Translations under genes and position numbers: made by a program
From: Scleromitrula shiraiana
Lineage: Eukaryota; Ascomycota; Leotiomycetes; Helotiales; Sclerotiniaceae
Direction of reading: 5' to 3'
NCBI GenBank assembly: GCA_028455995.1
Contig: JABELC010000005.1
Location: 1,054,001-1,118,000, forward strand
DNA: 64,000 nt
Part shown: one piece after another, positions 19,988 through 31,082 of the stretch
How the letters are laid out: each line of letters starts with the position of its first letter
Position numbering within the stretch: position 1 is the first letter of the stretch
The notes under the pieces: generated by a model
Told to the model about the DNA's origin: nothing
Databases searched by the model: none
What the model saw: only the letters and a program-made list of their open reading frames with translations

Positions 19988-22900
19988 CTACTCCTGCACC
20001 TCCTCCCCTACATGTCTCCCCCCCCTAAACCCCACCCAAGGAACCCTACTCCTCAACGCCAAACTACTAACAACCACACTAACACTACTCGCCGCCATCG
20101 CCAGACTCGCCCAAACCGGATCCAACCTAACATGTCGTCCCCCACTAACAAGCGGATACAGCACCCCGGCCGCAACAGGCAACGCGACGAGATTATACAC
20201 AAGCGCCCACACAAAATTGAATTTAATGCGTCTGAACACCAATTTCGAGAGATCGAGAAGCGTAACTAGGGACTGGAGATTGCTGGATACGAGCACGAAT
20301 TCCGCAGCCGAGATGGCGATGTCGGAGCCAGAGCCGATGGCAATCCCGACATCTGCGACGGTGAGGGCGGGGGAATCATTAATCCCGTCTCCAACCATGG
20401 CGATAGTAGCGCGTTTACTCTCATGTTCATCCCCGATTTTAAGACGCGCATGCAGCGATTTCTGCAAATAAGTAATCTTCTCCGCTTTTTGAGATGGCAG
20501 AATCCCAGCTATGATGTTGGTGGGGGGGATGCCGACTTGGGCGCCGATGGCGGAGGCGGTGATGTAGTTATCGCCGCTGAGCATCCAGATGTCGATGTTG
20601 CGGGCTTTGAGCGCGGAGATGATGAGAGGGGCTTCCGGGCGGATGGGGTCCGAGATGCTGAAGATGAAGATGGGTTTGTAGGTCAGGGAGGGGGATTTGG
20701 GACGGCCTTTTGATTTGGGGGTGTGGAGGATGGCGATGGCGGCGAGGGCGATGGATTTCCCGGAGGTTTTCCACGTGTCAATTAATTTTTGTTCGGTGTC
20801 GGTTAGGCTGACACGGTTTAGTTTCATCATGTTTTCGTTGCCGATGATGAGGTCGATGGTTGTGGAGTTTATGTTGAAGGTGGCTTTCATGCCGCGACCT
20901 GGCATTTCGTCTACTTTTTCGGCGTCGAGATTTTGTGTTTCTTTGGTTGCGCAGAATGAGGTTATGGCTTTGGCAATGGTGTGGCTACTATTGGCTTCTA
21001 CAGCTTTGACCATTCCAAGAATTGTCTTCTCTTCAAGTTGACCGTTACCACCAATCTTCTCACCGAAGGGAATGAATTTCGAGTCTGTAACTGTTGGCTC
21101 GCCTCCTACAGTTAGGGTTCCAGTTTTGTCGAATACGATGCAATCAAGTCTGCTAGCTTTCTCAAAAGCTTCTCCACCACCTTTAACCAAAATACCGTTT
21201 TGTGCTGCCAAACCACCACCTACAAAGAGAGCAGTTGGAGCTGCCAAAGCCAAACCACATGGACATGCAACGACGAAGACCGCGATAGCAAATTGTAAAG
21301 ACCAAGCAGCCCAACCTCCAGAAGTAGAACCAAGATAATCATCAGGCAATGCACCCGAAAGACCAAGAGAAAGCCAAACAATCCATGTACATATCGCGAT
21401 CAGAGTAACGACAGGTACGAAGTAACCAGTCAGAGTATCGGCAATACGTTCCATTGGTGCTCTTCGAGTTTGTCCTTCACGAACAGCCTTTACGATCTGA
21501 TCGAGCATGGATGAACCGGCTACACCTGTGATTTTGATGGAAATTGGAGATTCCTTATTGACGGTTCCAGAAAAGACATCGTCTCCAGGGCCCTTCTTGA
21601 TTAATCTTGCTTCTCCCGTTAAGCTCGATTCGTCAAATCTAGTTTCGCCTTGAGTAATACTGCCATCACAAGCAGGAGATCCGCCATGCAAAACTTTGAT
21701 TGTGTCGCCAAATTCTAATAAGTCGACATTAACACTTCTGATTGATTCTCCTTGATTTCCGTTGACAACTGCTTCCCCAGTAATAAGATCACCATTTGCT
21801 CTTGAATCTTCACCAGCATAAGGTTCAACAAGAAGAGCTTCTGTTGGTCTTAATTTCCCTAGCATAGTAACAGCATCTCCAGTTTTCGATTTACTATAAG
21901 CTTCAATGAGACGTCCGACGAGTAAGAATAAAGTCAAGAATACGACCGAGTCGAAATAAAACGAACTCTCATCGACCATCAACTGTGGATGTATACCAGC
22001 AGCAATCAGCTGAGCCACTGATGATAGATAAGCAATCGTAGTACCTAAAGACATCAACATATTCATGCTACCAAAGCGATAAAATCTTTGTAAAAATGGT
22101 GTTTTGCTTCCAGGTCTCCACATTGATCTAATTTCTTTCAGAGCTCTTCTGTGGAAAACGTCGGCGCAGAGAAAGTAAATCGGTGTCGCCATAACGAAGA
22201 GTGCCCATTGTGCACGACTAACTCCAGCTTCCAGCGGTTGCATGAGATATTTTCGAGTCGGGTTGGATTCTGGTACCAAACTCATGAATATAATACCGAT
22301 GATAAGAGTAGGAATGGCAATAATGAGAGTGACTATAACTCGACTTAATAATCGGCGTTGTTCTCGTTTGTGGATCATGCGCGATCTTTCCTCGAGAGTA
22401 GGTGGATGATATATTGATGCTTTGAACGATTCCTCGATATCTGAGATTTTGGCTAGGATTTGTCTGATGGTGAAAGTTGGAGCCTCCGGAATATAGCTTA
22501 TTTTCAATATCGGATCCTCTGAAGTTATGGCGTTCTCGACAGTGATCCGATCTCCAAAGGTTTTCAAACTAGCCATAATCCGTTGAGGACAATGACCGCA
22601 GAACATGCCATCCACCATGATCTCGACAGTTCTCAAAACCTTCTGTTTCTTATTCGAAAGAGATTTTAGATCCACAACACTATCAAGAGTTGCATCGTAT
22701 CCAATATCCTCAATGGCCTCAACGATATCAGATTTGTGCTTCTCGTCATCGAAATCGACAGTAGCGCTGTTAGAAATGAGGTTCACTACCACATTCTTGG
22801 CCCAAGATTTCTTCTTTAATTCTTCAACAATGGTGTTGGCACATGATGCACATGTCATCCCACCAATAGCCAATGATGCGCGGAATCCATTTTCGGTTGA

Positions 22901-23551
22901 TATTGAATCGATAACGACCAAAGGACCCGACTTTGCTTCGGACATACTACTCTCTCGCCCTGGACCATCATTCCCATGATTATTGCTGCTACCAGCACGT
23001 GATGATTCTGATACTGAAAGTAGAGGTAAATTCTTTGGGGATACTTGTTTCCCAGCAGCTTCTTGTCGACATATATCACAATTTTCCAAGTGACGATTAA
23101 CATGTCTGACTACAGTTTTGTTGGGCGGTTTGGTACTTGGTGACCATCCTTGTAGAAACTGATCAAGGTATCCAATATCAGGGTCGTGCTCTATGTGTGA
23201 CTTGGCAACTGAACCACCGTTATCCTCCGTAACATCGCATACATCAAAGCCTTCCGATTCTAAAGCTTCTCGAATATCCTTGGTTGATAAATCTCTATCA
23301 TGTTGGACGGTTACCCAAGATGAGACTAGGGACGGTGCAACAGATATTGGACGAGGATGTAATTCGTAAAGGATTCCTTGAATATGTGATACGCATGAAG
23401 GACAATGTAAATTTGATAATAGATAAGAAGTTGTAATAGATGGATTATTTTTATTTCGTATAATTGGGATACTCATCTTATCAGATTCATTGGCATTGAT
23501 ACTGATAAATTTATGGTTGCTATTGTTGAATTTTTTTGTTGTGATAGTCAT
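19988..23551 (-). CDS. P1B-type copper-transporting ATPase
   Basis: Single exon, 1187 residues from the ATG at 23551; the frame stays open upstream but without an earlier ATG, and ATG at 23476 is an alternative. Exports Cu(I) (or Ag) across membranes at the cost of ATP. N-terminal metal-binding region: CPSC near residue 48 (LHCPSCVSHI), an HxxxCxxC segment near 154 (HLENCDICRQ), GMTCASC near 232 and GMFCGHC near 316. Core: TGEA near 644, CPC in the membrane near 763 (VVACPCGLALAAP), DKTGTLT near 807 with the phosphorylated Asp, and MVGDGINDSPALTVADVGIA near 1053. The SEHP-type nucleotide motif reads SSHTIAKA near 856, with Thr for Pro. Several CxxC modules and length resemble fungal copper-detoxifying ATPases more than the compact Ccc2 type. 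The last ~75 codons are G-rich, the preceding ~150 C-rich. Confidence 0.93.
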   Translation of the reverse strand: MTITTKKFNNSNHKFISINANESDKMSIPIIRNKNNPSITTSYLLSNLHCPSCVSHIQGILYELHPRPISVAPSLVSSWVTVQHDRDLSTKDIREALESEGFDVCDVTEDNGGSVAKSHIEHDPDIGYLDQFLQGWSPSTKPPNKTVVRHVNRHLENCDICRQEAAGKQVSPKNLPLLSVSESSRAGSSNNHGNDGPGRESSMSEAKSGPLVVIDSISTENGFRASLAIGGMTCASCANTIVEELKKKSWAKNVVVNLISNSATVDFDDEKHKSDIVEAIEDIGYDATLDSVVDLKSLSNKKQKVLRTVEIMVDGMFCGHCPQRIMASLKTFGDRITVENAITSEDPILKISYIPEAPTFTIRQILAKISDIEESFKASIYHPPTLEERSRMIHKREQRRLLSRVIVTLIIAIPTLIIGIIFMSLVPESNPTRKYLMQPLEAGVSRAQWALFVMATPIYFLCADVFHRRALKEIRSMWRPGSKTPFLQRFYRFGSMNMLMSLGTTIAYLSSVAQLIAAGIHPQLMVDESSFYFDSVVFLTLFLLVGRLIEAYSKSKTGDAVTMLGKLRPTEALLVEPYAGEDSRANGDLITGEAVVNGNQGESIRSVNVDLLEFGDTIKVLHGGSPACDGSITQGETRFDESSLTGEARLIKKGPGDDVFSGTVNKESPISIKITGVAGSSMLDQIVKAVREGQTRRAPMERIADTLTGYFVPVVTLIAICTWIVWLSLGLSGALPDDYLGSTSGGWAAWSLQFAIAVFVVACPCGLALAAPTALFVGGGLAAQNGILVKGGGEAFEKASRLDCIVFDKTGTLTVGGEPTVTDSKFIPFGEKIGGNGQLEEKTILGMVKAVEANSSHTIAKAITSFCATKETQNLDAEKVDEMPGRGMKATFNINSTTIDLIIGNENMMKLNRVSLTDTEQKLIDTWKTSGKSIALAAIAILHTPKSKGRPKSPSLTYKPIFIFSISDPIRPEAPLIISALKARNIDIWMLSGDNYITASAIGAQVGIPPTNIIAGILPSQKAEKITYLQKSLHARLKIGDEHESKRATIAMVGDGINDSPALTVADVGIAIGSGSDIAISAAEFVLVSSNLQSLVTLLDLSKLVFRRIKFNFVWALVYNLVALPVAAGVLYPLVSGGRHVRLDPVWASLAMAASSVSVVVSSLALRSRVPWVGFRGGRHVGEEVQE

Positions 23552-25307
23552 GATGACTTTATTTAAAAGTAACTTCGAGCTTTTCCAGATATCATATAAA
23601 ATTCTTGTCGATTGGAGGCTTGGTTGTTGGTTGTTGCTTGATAAAGCAGGAAAGTGCGACAACTTATATGATAAAATAATATGATGAAATAATATGATGA
23701 AATAATACCAGACTTGTTTAACTTCAATAAAGTCAAAGTATGTATAATGATAATTTGTACTTTGAAGAAAAAAGTTTGATCAATATTTTAGAAAGGACCT
23801 ACGAAGTTTTCTTTTATTTTATTTTTTTTTTATTTTTTTTATCAAAACTTCAAACCATCTTGTCCTTGTCATCATATGTTCCAAGGTTGTCAAGGTGGCA
23901 ATCCACCGCAAAAATTGCTCAAAATCCGCACAAACCTCTCAAAGAATGAAATAGATCCTTGTTATACTGGCAGTAAAGAATTTTGATATAAATTTGTAAA
24001 AGAATAATATGGAAATAGTAAAATCTTATGTTGATAATTAATATGAAGGTATAAATATCCTCTAAAATACTTTGGTAATAAATAAACTCTATAATATGTA
24101 ACTTTTGATGATAAATGATAAATGATAAATGATAAATGATAAATAGGAATTGTACGGAGTACGAAGTATATTTTAACAGTATCCAGAAAGTTTGTTAGCT
24201 GTGATAGAAAATTGGTTTAAGCATATTATTATTACCCCATATGATACTCTGACTAATCATAAATCAGATTAGTCATCACTATGATTATGCAAGGGACTGC
24301 ACCACCTGCTGTGTCCGTATAACTTGAAGAGAGGTCATTTTAACATATAAATTGCATATATCTTCCGCACTTTCTATATGGCTAGAATGTTTCCGTAGTT
24401 ATTATTCTAATTCGACGGTCAAATTTATTCGAAATTGTTACACGTATTATATATATTACAGAGGTTATATTGCTTGTACATATGACCCTGGATTTTAATT
24501 TATTTTGTTGTCTACCTACAGTACAGCTTGATGAAGTTGTACTCTGGCTATACAATGATGAATGGTGAGTTCGAGGTATCGTTTTGTACTATTATCATTA
24601 GAAACGTTGTATTAAATGATAGCTATTTTCTCCACAGGGGAAGTAACATCACTATCTAGGTATGTATGGATATTAAGGAGATACTATTTCAAATATCCGT
24701 TGGCTGTAAGATACCTAGTTGTCACATGTACTGTAGTATAGAATTCTATACAATGACACAAGCAAAAGTACTCTCCTCTTTTCGACCCTCACGCTAGACA
24801 TACCTATTTTTAACTTTCAAATCCAGAATTGGCAATATCATACCATTTATAGTATTATATTCCCAAAATTTACCATACAAAACCATCTCAACCACCACTC
24901 TAACTTAAAATGGCAATAAGATACGAAGTAGTACAACACCACATCTATTCTATGGATGTCATTACCATATAAATATTACACGCGCGTGCAATAATGAATA
25001 TAGCGAATTGTTTGCATAGCTAGACGACATACATGAGCATCCTACGAATTCTTCTGGAAGTAATCTATTGGCTGCGGGAATTGGATCCACAACCCCGCAA
25101 ATACTTCATGTCGGAAATACCTAAAATGGGTTGTCGATGACCATCGTGAGTTGAGTTGGAGACTCAATAGTGGGATGAATATGATATGGAATGGAATACT
25201 GTATAATACTTAATACTTCAAACAACTCTTTCGTTGACTTGACATCACTGGTCTAACTTCACTTCTTCAAAATTTTAAGTTGCTTGAATTCGAATCATAT
25301 AAGCAAA
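23552..25307. other. AT-rich intergenic region
   Basis: Upstream region of the Cu-ATPase gene and of the aminotransferase pseudogene. Contains GATAAAT repeated five times at 24110-24144. No coding region recognised. Confidence 0.55.
24110..24144 (+). repeat. (GATAAAT)5 tandem repeat
   Basis: Five perfect heptamers in tandem. Confidence 0.9.
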
Positions 25308-26730
25308 ATGCCGCTTGACACGCCACTCTCATTAGCTGCTGCTAAGGGTGTCTCTATGTATGAAGATATTAAAGGCGAAGAGATGAGAGAAGCTGCCAAC
25401 TCATGTCTAATACGATATGGGGGGAACTTCTCCCCTGACATAATCGTTCAAGCAGAAGGAGTATATCTACACATCATCCAGACGAAAAATTCTCGACTTC
25501 ACTTCTGGATAAATGAACTGTCTAATTGGACATGGCCATCCCAAAATAGTCTCAACAATCACAGCTCATGCCGCAAAACTCGATCATCTATCTAGTGGCA
25601 TGCTCCGTCCCTCTGTAGTGCAACTAGCTCAAAAATTAACATCTCTCACCCCACCTGGATTGGATATAACTATGTTTCTTAATACAGGAGCTGAGTCTAA
25701 TGAGGCTGCTATCAAAATGGCTAAATTGTATACTGGAAAATATGAAATTGTTGGATTGACATCTAGTTAGCATGGAATGACTGGTGCTGCAACGACATCA
25801 ACTTATTATGCTGGAAAGACTGGATATGGACCTTGTGTTAGTAATCTCAATCTTGTGAAAATGTATCATATCACTAATTAAATATAGATTCCCGGAAATC
25901 TCATGATTCCATCTCCAAATGCATACCGATCAATATTTCGACATGCAGATGATTCCTATGATTGGGAAACCGAGTTGAACTACGGATGGAGTTTAACCAA
26001 CCAACAATCTCGCGCCTCATTAGCAGCCGTCATCATCGAACCCATCCTCAGTTCAGACGGCATGCACGAACTCCCCACCGGCTACATGAAAGCCATGAAA
26101 GCGCACTGCGAAAAACGCAGCATGTTACCAATAGTCGACGAAGCGCAAACCGCCATCGGACGATCAGGCTCAATGTTCGCAATCGAACACGATGGTTGTA
26201 CACCTGACATTCTCACTCTAAGCAAAACACTAGAAAATGGACTCCCGTTCTCCGCTGTCGTAACCTCGGCGGAAATTGAAGAAACTTGCTTTAAGCGCGG
26301 CTATCTCTTCTACACAACTCACGTCAACGACCCCCTCCCCGCAGCAGTCGCCCTCAAAGTCCTCGAAATAGTCATCCGCCACAACCTCGTCGAGCGCTCT
26401 CGAACCCTAGGTCTCAAATTCTGCTCTGCGCTTGAAAATATCAAGAAAAAATATGCATGTATAGGCGATATACGAGGACGAGGCCTAATGGCCGGAATCA
26501 AAATCGTAGGTGATCCTATTACGAAAGAGGGAGCACCGTAATTGAGGAAGGCGTTGGGTAAGAGGTTTGAGGAGTTGGGGATTTCGGCAAATTTGACGAT
26601 GGTGGAGGGGTTTGGAGGGTGTTTTAGGATGGCGCCGCCGATTACTATTTCGGATAAGGAGTTGGAGAGTGGGTTGAGGGTTATTCAGGAGGCTTTTGCG
26701 AGTACGGAGGGGACTATGCTGATTTCGTGA
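25308..26730 (+). pseudogene. Decayed class III aminotransferase, 2,2-dialkylglycine decarboxylase-like
   Basis: The translated pieces match a PLP-dependent class III aminotransferase, closest in pattern to bacterial 2,2-dialkylglycine decarboxylase: HGHPKIVS, LNTGAESNEAAIKMAK, HGMTGAA, IIEPILSSDGM, IVDEAQTAIGRSG, TLSKTLENGLP (PLP lysine) and YTTHVNDPLPAAV. Four lesions are visible: a frameshift within about 25464-25490; TAA at 25510-25512 where Gln is expected (FTSG*MN); TAG at 25768-25770 where Trp is expected (before HGMTGAA); and TAA at 26539-26541. An intron at 25837-25887 (GTTAGT...ATATAG) still looks intact. The TAG fits a G-to-A change and the first TAA a C-to-T change. Readthrough or a sequencing fault is unlikely to explain all four. 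The 3' part is C-rich then sharply G-rich. No full-length enzyme can be made from this copy. Confidence 0.85.
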
Positions 26731-27154
26731 GGGGGTTTGGTGGTATTTTGGTGTGGTTTGTTAGGGCATGGTCGGACTGAATTTGTTGCCTTATTAACGT
26801 TTTTGTTGCATGTCTATAGATAATTTTGATTTATTCATTAAATATAGTGATTAATCGCTTGATTATACCATCTCATTTGTTGCATATCTATATTATTAAT
26901 TCTTCTTATTGACAAAGGCCATGAATAAATCTACTTAGAACAAGTATCCATGATAGCTTACACATAAAAACAATACGTCAAACCTAACAGTTAAGAACGA
27001 ATTGCAATGTTTCAATACGATTTACTGTTTAAGCAAAATTTGTATATTGAATTTCAATAAATCATACCACTCAATAATCCAAGATTACCTAGATTGTCAC
27101 GTAAGAAACCACACCTCCAATACGCCCAAACATCATTTCAAACACCATTTCACT
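26731..27154. other. Intergenic, no gene seen
   Basis: AT-rich 3' flanks of the pseudogene and of the convergent GST gene. Confidence 0.55.
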
Positions 27155-28546
27155 TCATGCATCCAGCGGCATAATATGAACCTTCGGTCCCCAAGGTATA
27201 AGCGTCATTCTCAACGCCGACAAGGAATAACCCTCCATAAACTACAGTACACCACCATTAATCTCTTTCCAACGATGCACATCAAACCAAGTAGAAGGAG
27301 TCAGTAAACTTACAGTATCAAAATGCGTCGTACTTTTAAAACCACCCTTAGCTTCGTCATCAACTTCGTAATAGAGCTCCCGTAACCATCGATGGAGATT
27401 CGGATAGTCGTATCGGATCATTTTTTGGTTGCAGTAGAAGAGAGAGTGGTATGCCATGTCGAAACGGATTAGGGTTGTAAACAGCCTCATAAAAAGTTTA
27501 GTACAGCTCGAACAGCCACGTACACAAAATCCATGAACATATGACAACTCCGACATATAAACACCGCATAAAAAAAACTCACCTAATATCCGGCTCCGTA
27601 ATATGATCCCCAAGCAAATATTTACTCCCCCCCAGCCTCTCATCCAAACCATCCAATCTCCCAAATAACCCCTTCATAGCCCTATCATAATCCTCCTGAC
27701 TCCCCGCCATCCCGCACTTATAAGTCCCCCAATTAATATCCTCCTCAATCTGACCATTCAACTCATCAACGTCCTCTTCCTTCCCCACCGGCCTCAACCC
27801 ACCCCCCACTTTCCCCCCCTCCCTCACCCCATCCTCCAAAAACCCATCAAACGCCGTGCTCAAATTCCTCAAGATCAACCCACTATCATTGCACACGATC
27901 TTCTTCCCTTTCCTATCCCACAACACAGGCACCGAATACCCGCCCTTATACCCCGGCTCAGCCATCTCATAGAGTTCTCTGAAATTTTTAAATCCCTCGA
28001 TCGGATCGCTAGTGGCAGATCCATGCGTTCCGTCATAGGACCAGCCGTTAGCGCCATCGCGGTGGATGGAGACGATGCTGAGGGAGAGGAGTGGTTGCAA
28101 TTTCTTGAGATGGTAGATGATGTTTGTGCGGTGGGCGAAGGGACAGCCGAGGTGGATGTAGAGGGCCTTTTTTTTATTTATTTGGTTAATAGGAATGAAT
28201 GAATGAATAAATGAATAATGAACGAATAGATTTGCGTTTGATTTTTTTTTTTCCTGCTTAAGAATTTCTCCTTTTATTTAGACGAGATGAGCTGATAAAA
28301 TTCACGGGCCTGATGGTTTAGCTGAGAAATCATTGCTTTCCTGCTTCAGATAGGCCCGCTCGAGTAATTTTATTCGTTCGTCTATGTATATGATTATGTA
28401 AGGATTCTGGGGTGACTTACATAACGATTTGGTTCGGCGGGGAATTCAGATGATGGATCTGGACTAATTATGGAGCGGAAATGTGATGGTGGTGAGGTGA
28501 AGTTGCTGGGTAGAGTTGGTCTGGTACCTGGTGCTGTTGATGCCAT
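27155..28546 (-). CDS. Glutathionyl-hydroquinone reductase-type glutathione transferase (Ecm4/Gto, Xi class)
   Basis: Four exons on the minus strand: 28546-28421, 28166-27583, 27485-27314 and 27241-27155, giving 322 residues, the usual size. The enzyme uses a catalytic cysteine to remove glutathione from glutathionyl-hydroquinones and related thioethers. The active-site motif is GCPFAHRT with Cys at residue 50, equivalent to CPWAHR in the family. Then RDGANGWSY, GYSVPVLWDRKGKKIVCND (thioredoxin-fold part), INWGTYKCGMA, LGGSKYLLGDHITEPDIR and LFTTLIRFDMAYHSLFYCN (helical GST-C part), ending SALRMTLIPWGPKVHIMPL. The last exon was inferred because the naive frame ends without the conserved IP-x-GP ending. 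Intron 1 is long (254 nt), holds an ATTC-type microsatellite and ends in a poly-A run before AG, unusual for an acceptor. Exon 2 is C-rich then G-rich on the coding strand. Confidence 0.88.
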
Positions 28547-29334
28547 TTTTGTGATATTTGTGTTTTCTTCGAATGATTTTTTTGTTAGCTTGTTGCGATT
28601 TGGCAGTGGGGTAATGAGCTAGTTGGTATATGTCTGTCTGGTTGTGATGTGGTGTGTCGTTTGTCTCGTAAATGTTTTCCAATAGAATATCGGGACAGAT
28701 ATATACTTTGTCAGCGTATGATCGATCTTCTCACTGTACGGGAGTAGATGAGAAGCCCTTTACCACATAAATATATCGTCGAGATAAGGCTTAAAAATAT
28801 GATATTGTAAGCTTTGTATATTGCTTCATAAGCTTCCAAACCCTTACATCCATTTCCCGCCCTCGCTTCTTTCAATGTGGACCCTGCATCTATATATGTC
28901 CTTGCTTTAGCCATACAAAACGTTTTCCGCAAAGTCACAGACAGCACTGAGATTAAAAGATATCGGGTCAGGTCCCCTGACACGCTGCCTCTTCTCTATA
29001 ATCTATTATTTTAAACGTTAAAATCTAATATTTACTAAATTCTAGCCAATAAACTATCCCAAAAATGTGCTAAAATTTTATTAAAACATTAATATAATAA
29101 ACCCTGTTTTAAGGCAAAAACAAGAAGTTGAGTAGCCTCGCAATAAAACCTCCTTTGTACCAAAGAGAAGAGGCATTGGCATGGTGCCAAGTAACGGGAC
29201 CTTTATACCAAAAGGCCATAGATCACTCTGGATGCTATCAAAATTCCCGAAAATAAAGGGTAGGCTCCCGGCATGCGACTGCCACCACTTCAGCATCTAA
29301 GATATCCGTCAAAAAAGCAAAAGTAAAAGAAATG
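28547..29334. other. Intergenic, no gene seen
   Basis: Promoter side of the GST gene, then AT-rich DNA up to the tRNA-Glu gene. Short open frames on the minus strand (28711-28983, 29081-29296) have no recognisable content. Confidence 0.5.
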
Positions 29335-29434
29335 TTCCGGTACGGGGAATTGAACCCCGGTCTCCCGCGGCCTTGATTCATCAGTTAAGATGAATACTGA
29401 GAGGCGGAAATGCTAGCCACTACACCATGCCGGA
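29335..29434 (-). tRNA. tRNA-Glu(CTC) with intron
   Basis: On the minus strand the gene opens TCCGGCATGGTGTAGTGGCT, the usual eukaryotic tRNA-Glu start. The anticodon stem TCCGC pairs with GCGGG, the loop reads CCTCTCA then C38, and the anticodon CTC is at 29399-29401. A 28-nt intron lies at 29370-29397. The T arm is intact (CGGGG/CCCCG with TTCAATT). The acceptor stem has one C-A mismatch at position 6-67. Discriminator A. Confidence 0.92.
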
Positions 29435-29830
29435 TGTTCGATGTGAGAGAAGACTTTATAATGTTATATATTAGCGGGTTTGTCCCCCGAAAAGACACCC
29501 CACATTAAAGATCTCTTGCAGATGATTGTGAGGTCTCATCTTTGAGTGAAAGTGTTAATTACCCAAATTAATAATTCTATTGCTGAATTATTAGATCCGA
29601 CTCAAGATAATTCATTAGTGTGGTGATGATAGTTGTGGCAATATCTTATCCATCAGGCCAGGTCCCTGCCACATTCTCGCTTGCGGCGTTAGGTGGGGTG
29701 GAGTCATACCAAGCCCAAATCTACCAAGTCCACAAAGACAACACAACACAACATTCCACTTTGCCACACATCTCCATTGATATTCCTCAATTTTCACTAA
29801 TCTTTCATCAAATAAAGTGAAGATTCACAT
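29435..29830. other. Spacer between divergent tRNA genes
   Basis: 396 bp with no gene seen. Confidence 0.55.
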
Positions 29831-29934
29831 GGCCTGATAGTTCAGTGGTAGAATTCTTGCTTTGGGCAATTAGCTCTTCTTAGATCTAACGTTCAAACTG
29901 TAAGAGGTCTCCGGTTCGATCCCGGATTAGGCCC
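29831..29934 (+). tRNA. tRNA-Pro(TGG) with intron
   Basis: Acceptor GGCCTGA pairs with TTAGGCC (one G-U). The D arm is GTTC/GAAT. The anticodon stem CTTGC pairs with GTAAG around loop TTTGGG plus T38, giving anticodon TGG. A 32-nt intron lies at 29867-29898. The T arm is CCGG/CCGG with TTCGATC. Discriminator C, as expected for Pro. A T-rich run just after the gene (29935-29945) would serve as the RNA polymerase III terminator. Confidence 0.9.
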
Positions 29935-31082
29935 TTTCTTTTTGATTTTGCATTTTTGTACTCTTATGTATCGTATTCCGTTCTGAAATGTATCCAACAT
30001 TTACTTTTTTGCTTTGTTTATGGTATTGGTATTGCCAAGATACGCGAGACATTCTTGGTGAAAGTTTTTTTCTGACTTTATTTAGTTAGTCATAGCGGGG
30101 TTAGTGGGACGATATATCGGGTCGCTTATATTGTATTAACTCCTTTTTGGAGAAAACATAGAGGTTTTTGGATTTTCCCTCATCAATTATTTACTATTGA
30201 TGTCAATTTAGACTTATGCATAGAATCAATCAACATTAATCTTTTTCATGAATAAGCGCAGTGTTAGTTTTGCCATGTTGTAAGAGCTTATTTAGAATAT
30301 TTATCTGAATCATTTGTGTATGGTACCGGTATTACCAAGATCAGGTAGAGTAGATACGAGGAAGTACCAAAAAGCTATATCCACTATATCCACAGGGAAG
30401 AACAACCAATGCTTTATTGTGCGACTTATAAACAAATTCTTGGAGGTGCTGCAACGTTCGGCTTAGAGAATTTAGTTGTCTGATCTTGTTTGATTGTTCA
30501 TCGTGACATGTTTGGATGGGGTTCAGAGAAGAAAATAATGAAGGTACTACAAGCAATTTGAGGGCGAGGTATTTATTGAGTTCGATTTTTTTAGTAAGAG
30601 ATGGCATAAAGAGAAGAATCTGGCCGTCCCTTTGATGGCTCTAGCAAGAAAGTTGAGAAAACAATTTAGACTTAGTTTTTAATATAATATTTATTAGGGT
30701 ATTTTCAGTAAATTCAATTTTCAAATATATCCCAGCTCTGTCCCCGTTGAACTCAGGATAATGTAAAATCTTGGTTCGATCTTGTGAAGTATATCCAGCC
30801 CATAATCCTCAATATATAATATATGTGCTTATTCAGCTCCCTATAACCATCTTCCAGTATCTCACTCCCTGTATTTAAATCTCTATATCTAGCTCCCCAT
30901 ATTGGCCTCCCCATATCTAACCTACGTTCCAACCAAATCCGAAAAGAGGTCTAGGGTATTTTCCTTAAGGAATAGTAAGACCATTTCCAGCAGCCTGAGA
31001 AAGTTTAATACCGTGCATGACTTATTCCAAGTTAGCTGACTGTTATTCTAGGCTTGAGGCTTTCAGGGACAGTTTTGATCCT
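29935..31082. other. AT-rich intergenic region
   Basis: Begins with the tRNA-Pro terminator. No coding region recognised; an 88-codon minus-strand frame (30341-30607) lacks any domain. Confidence 0.5.

Noticed and set aside
12421..28546. A secondary-metabolite or detoxification gene cluster (SDR, Cu-ATPase, aminotransferase, GST)
   Set aside because: Genes are far apart, on both strands, interrupted by housekeeping RPL26, and no backbone enzyme or pathway regulator is present.
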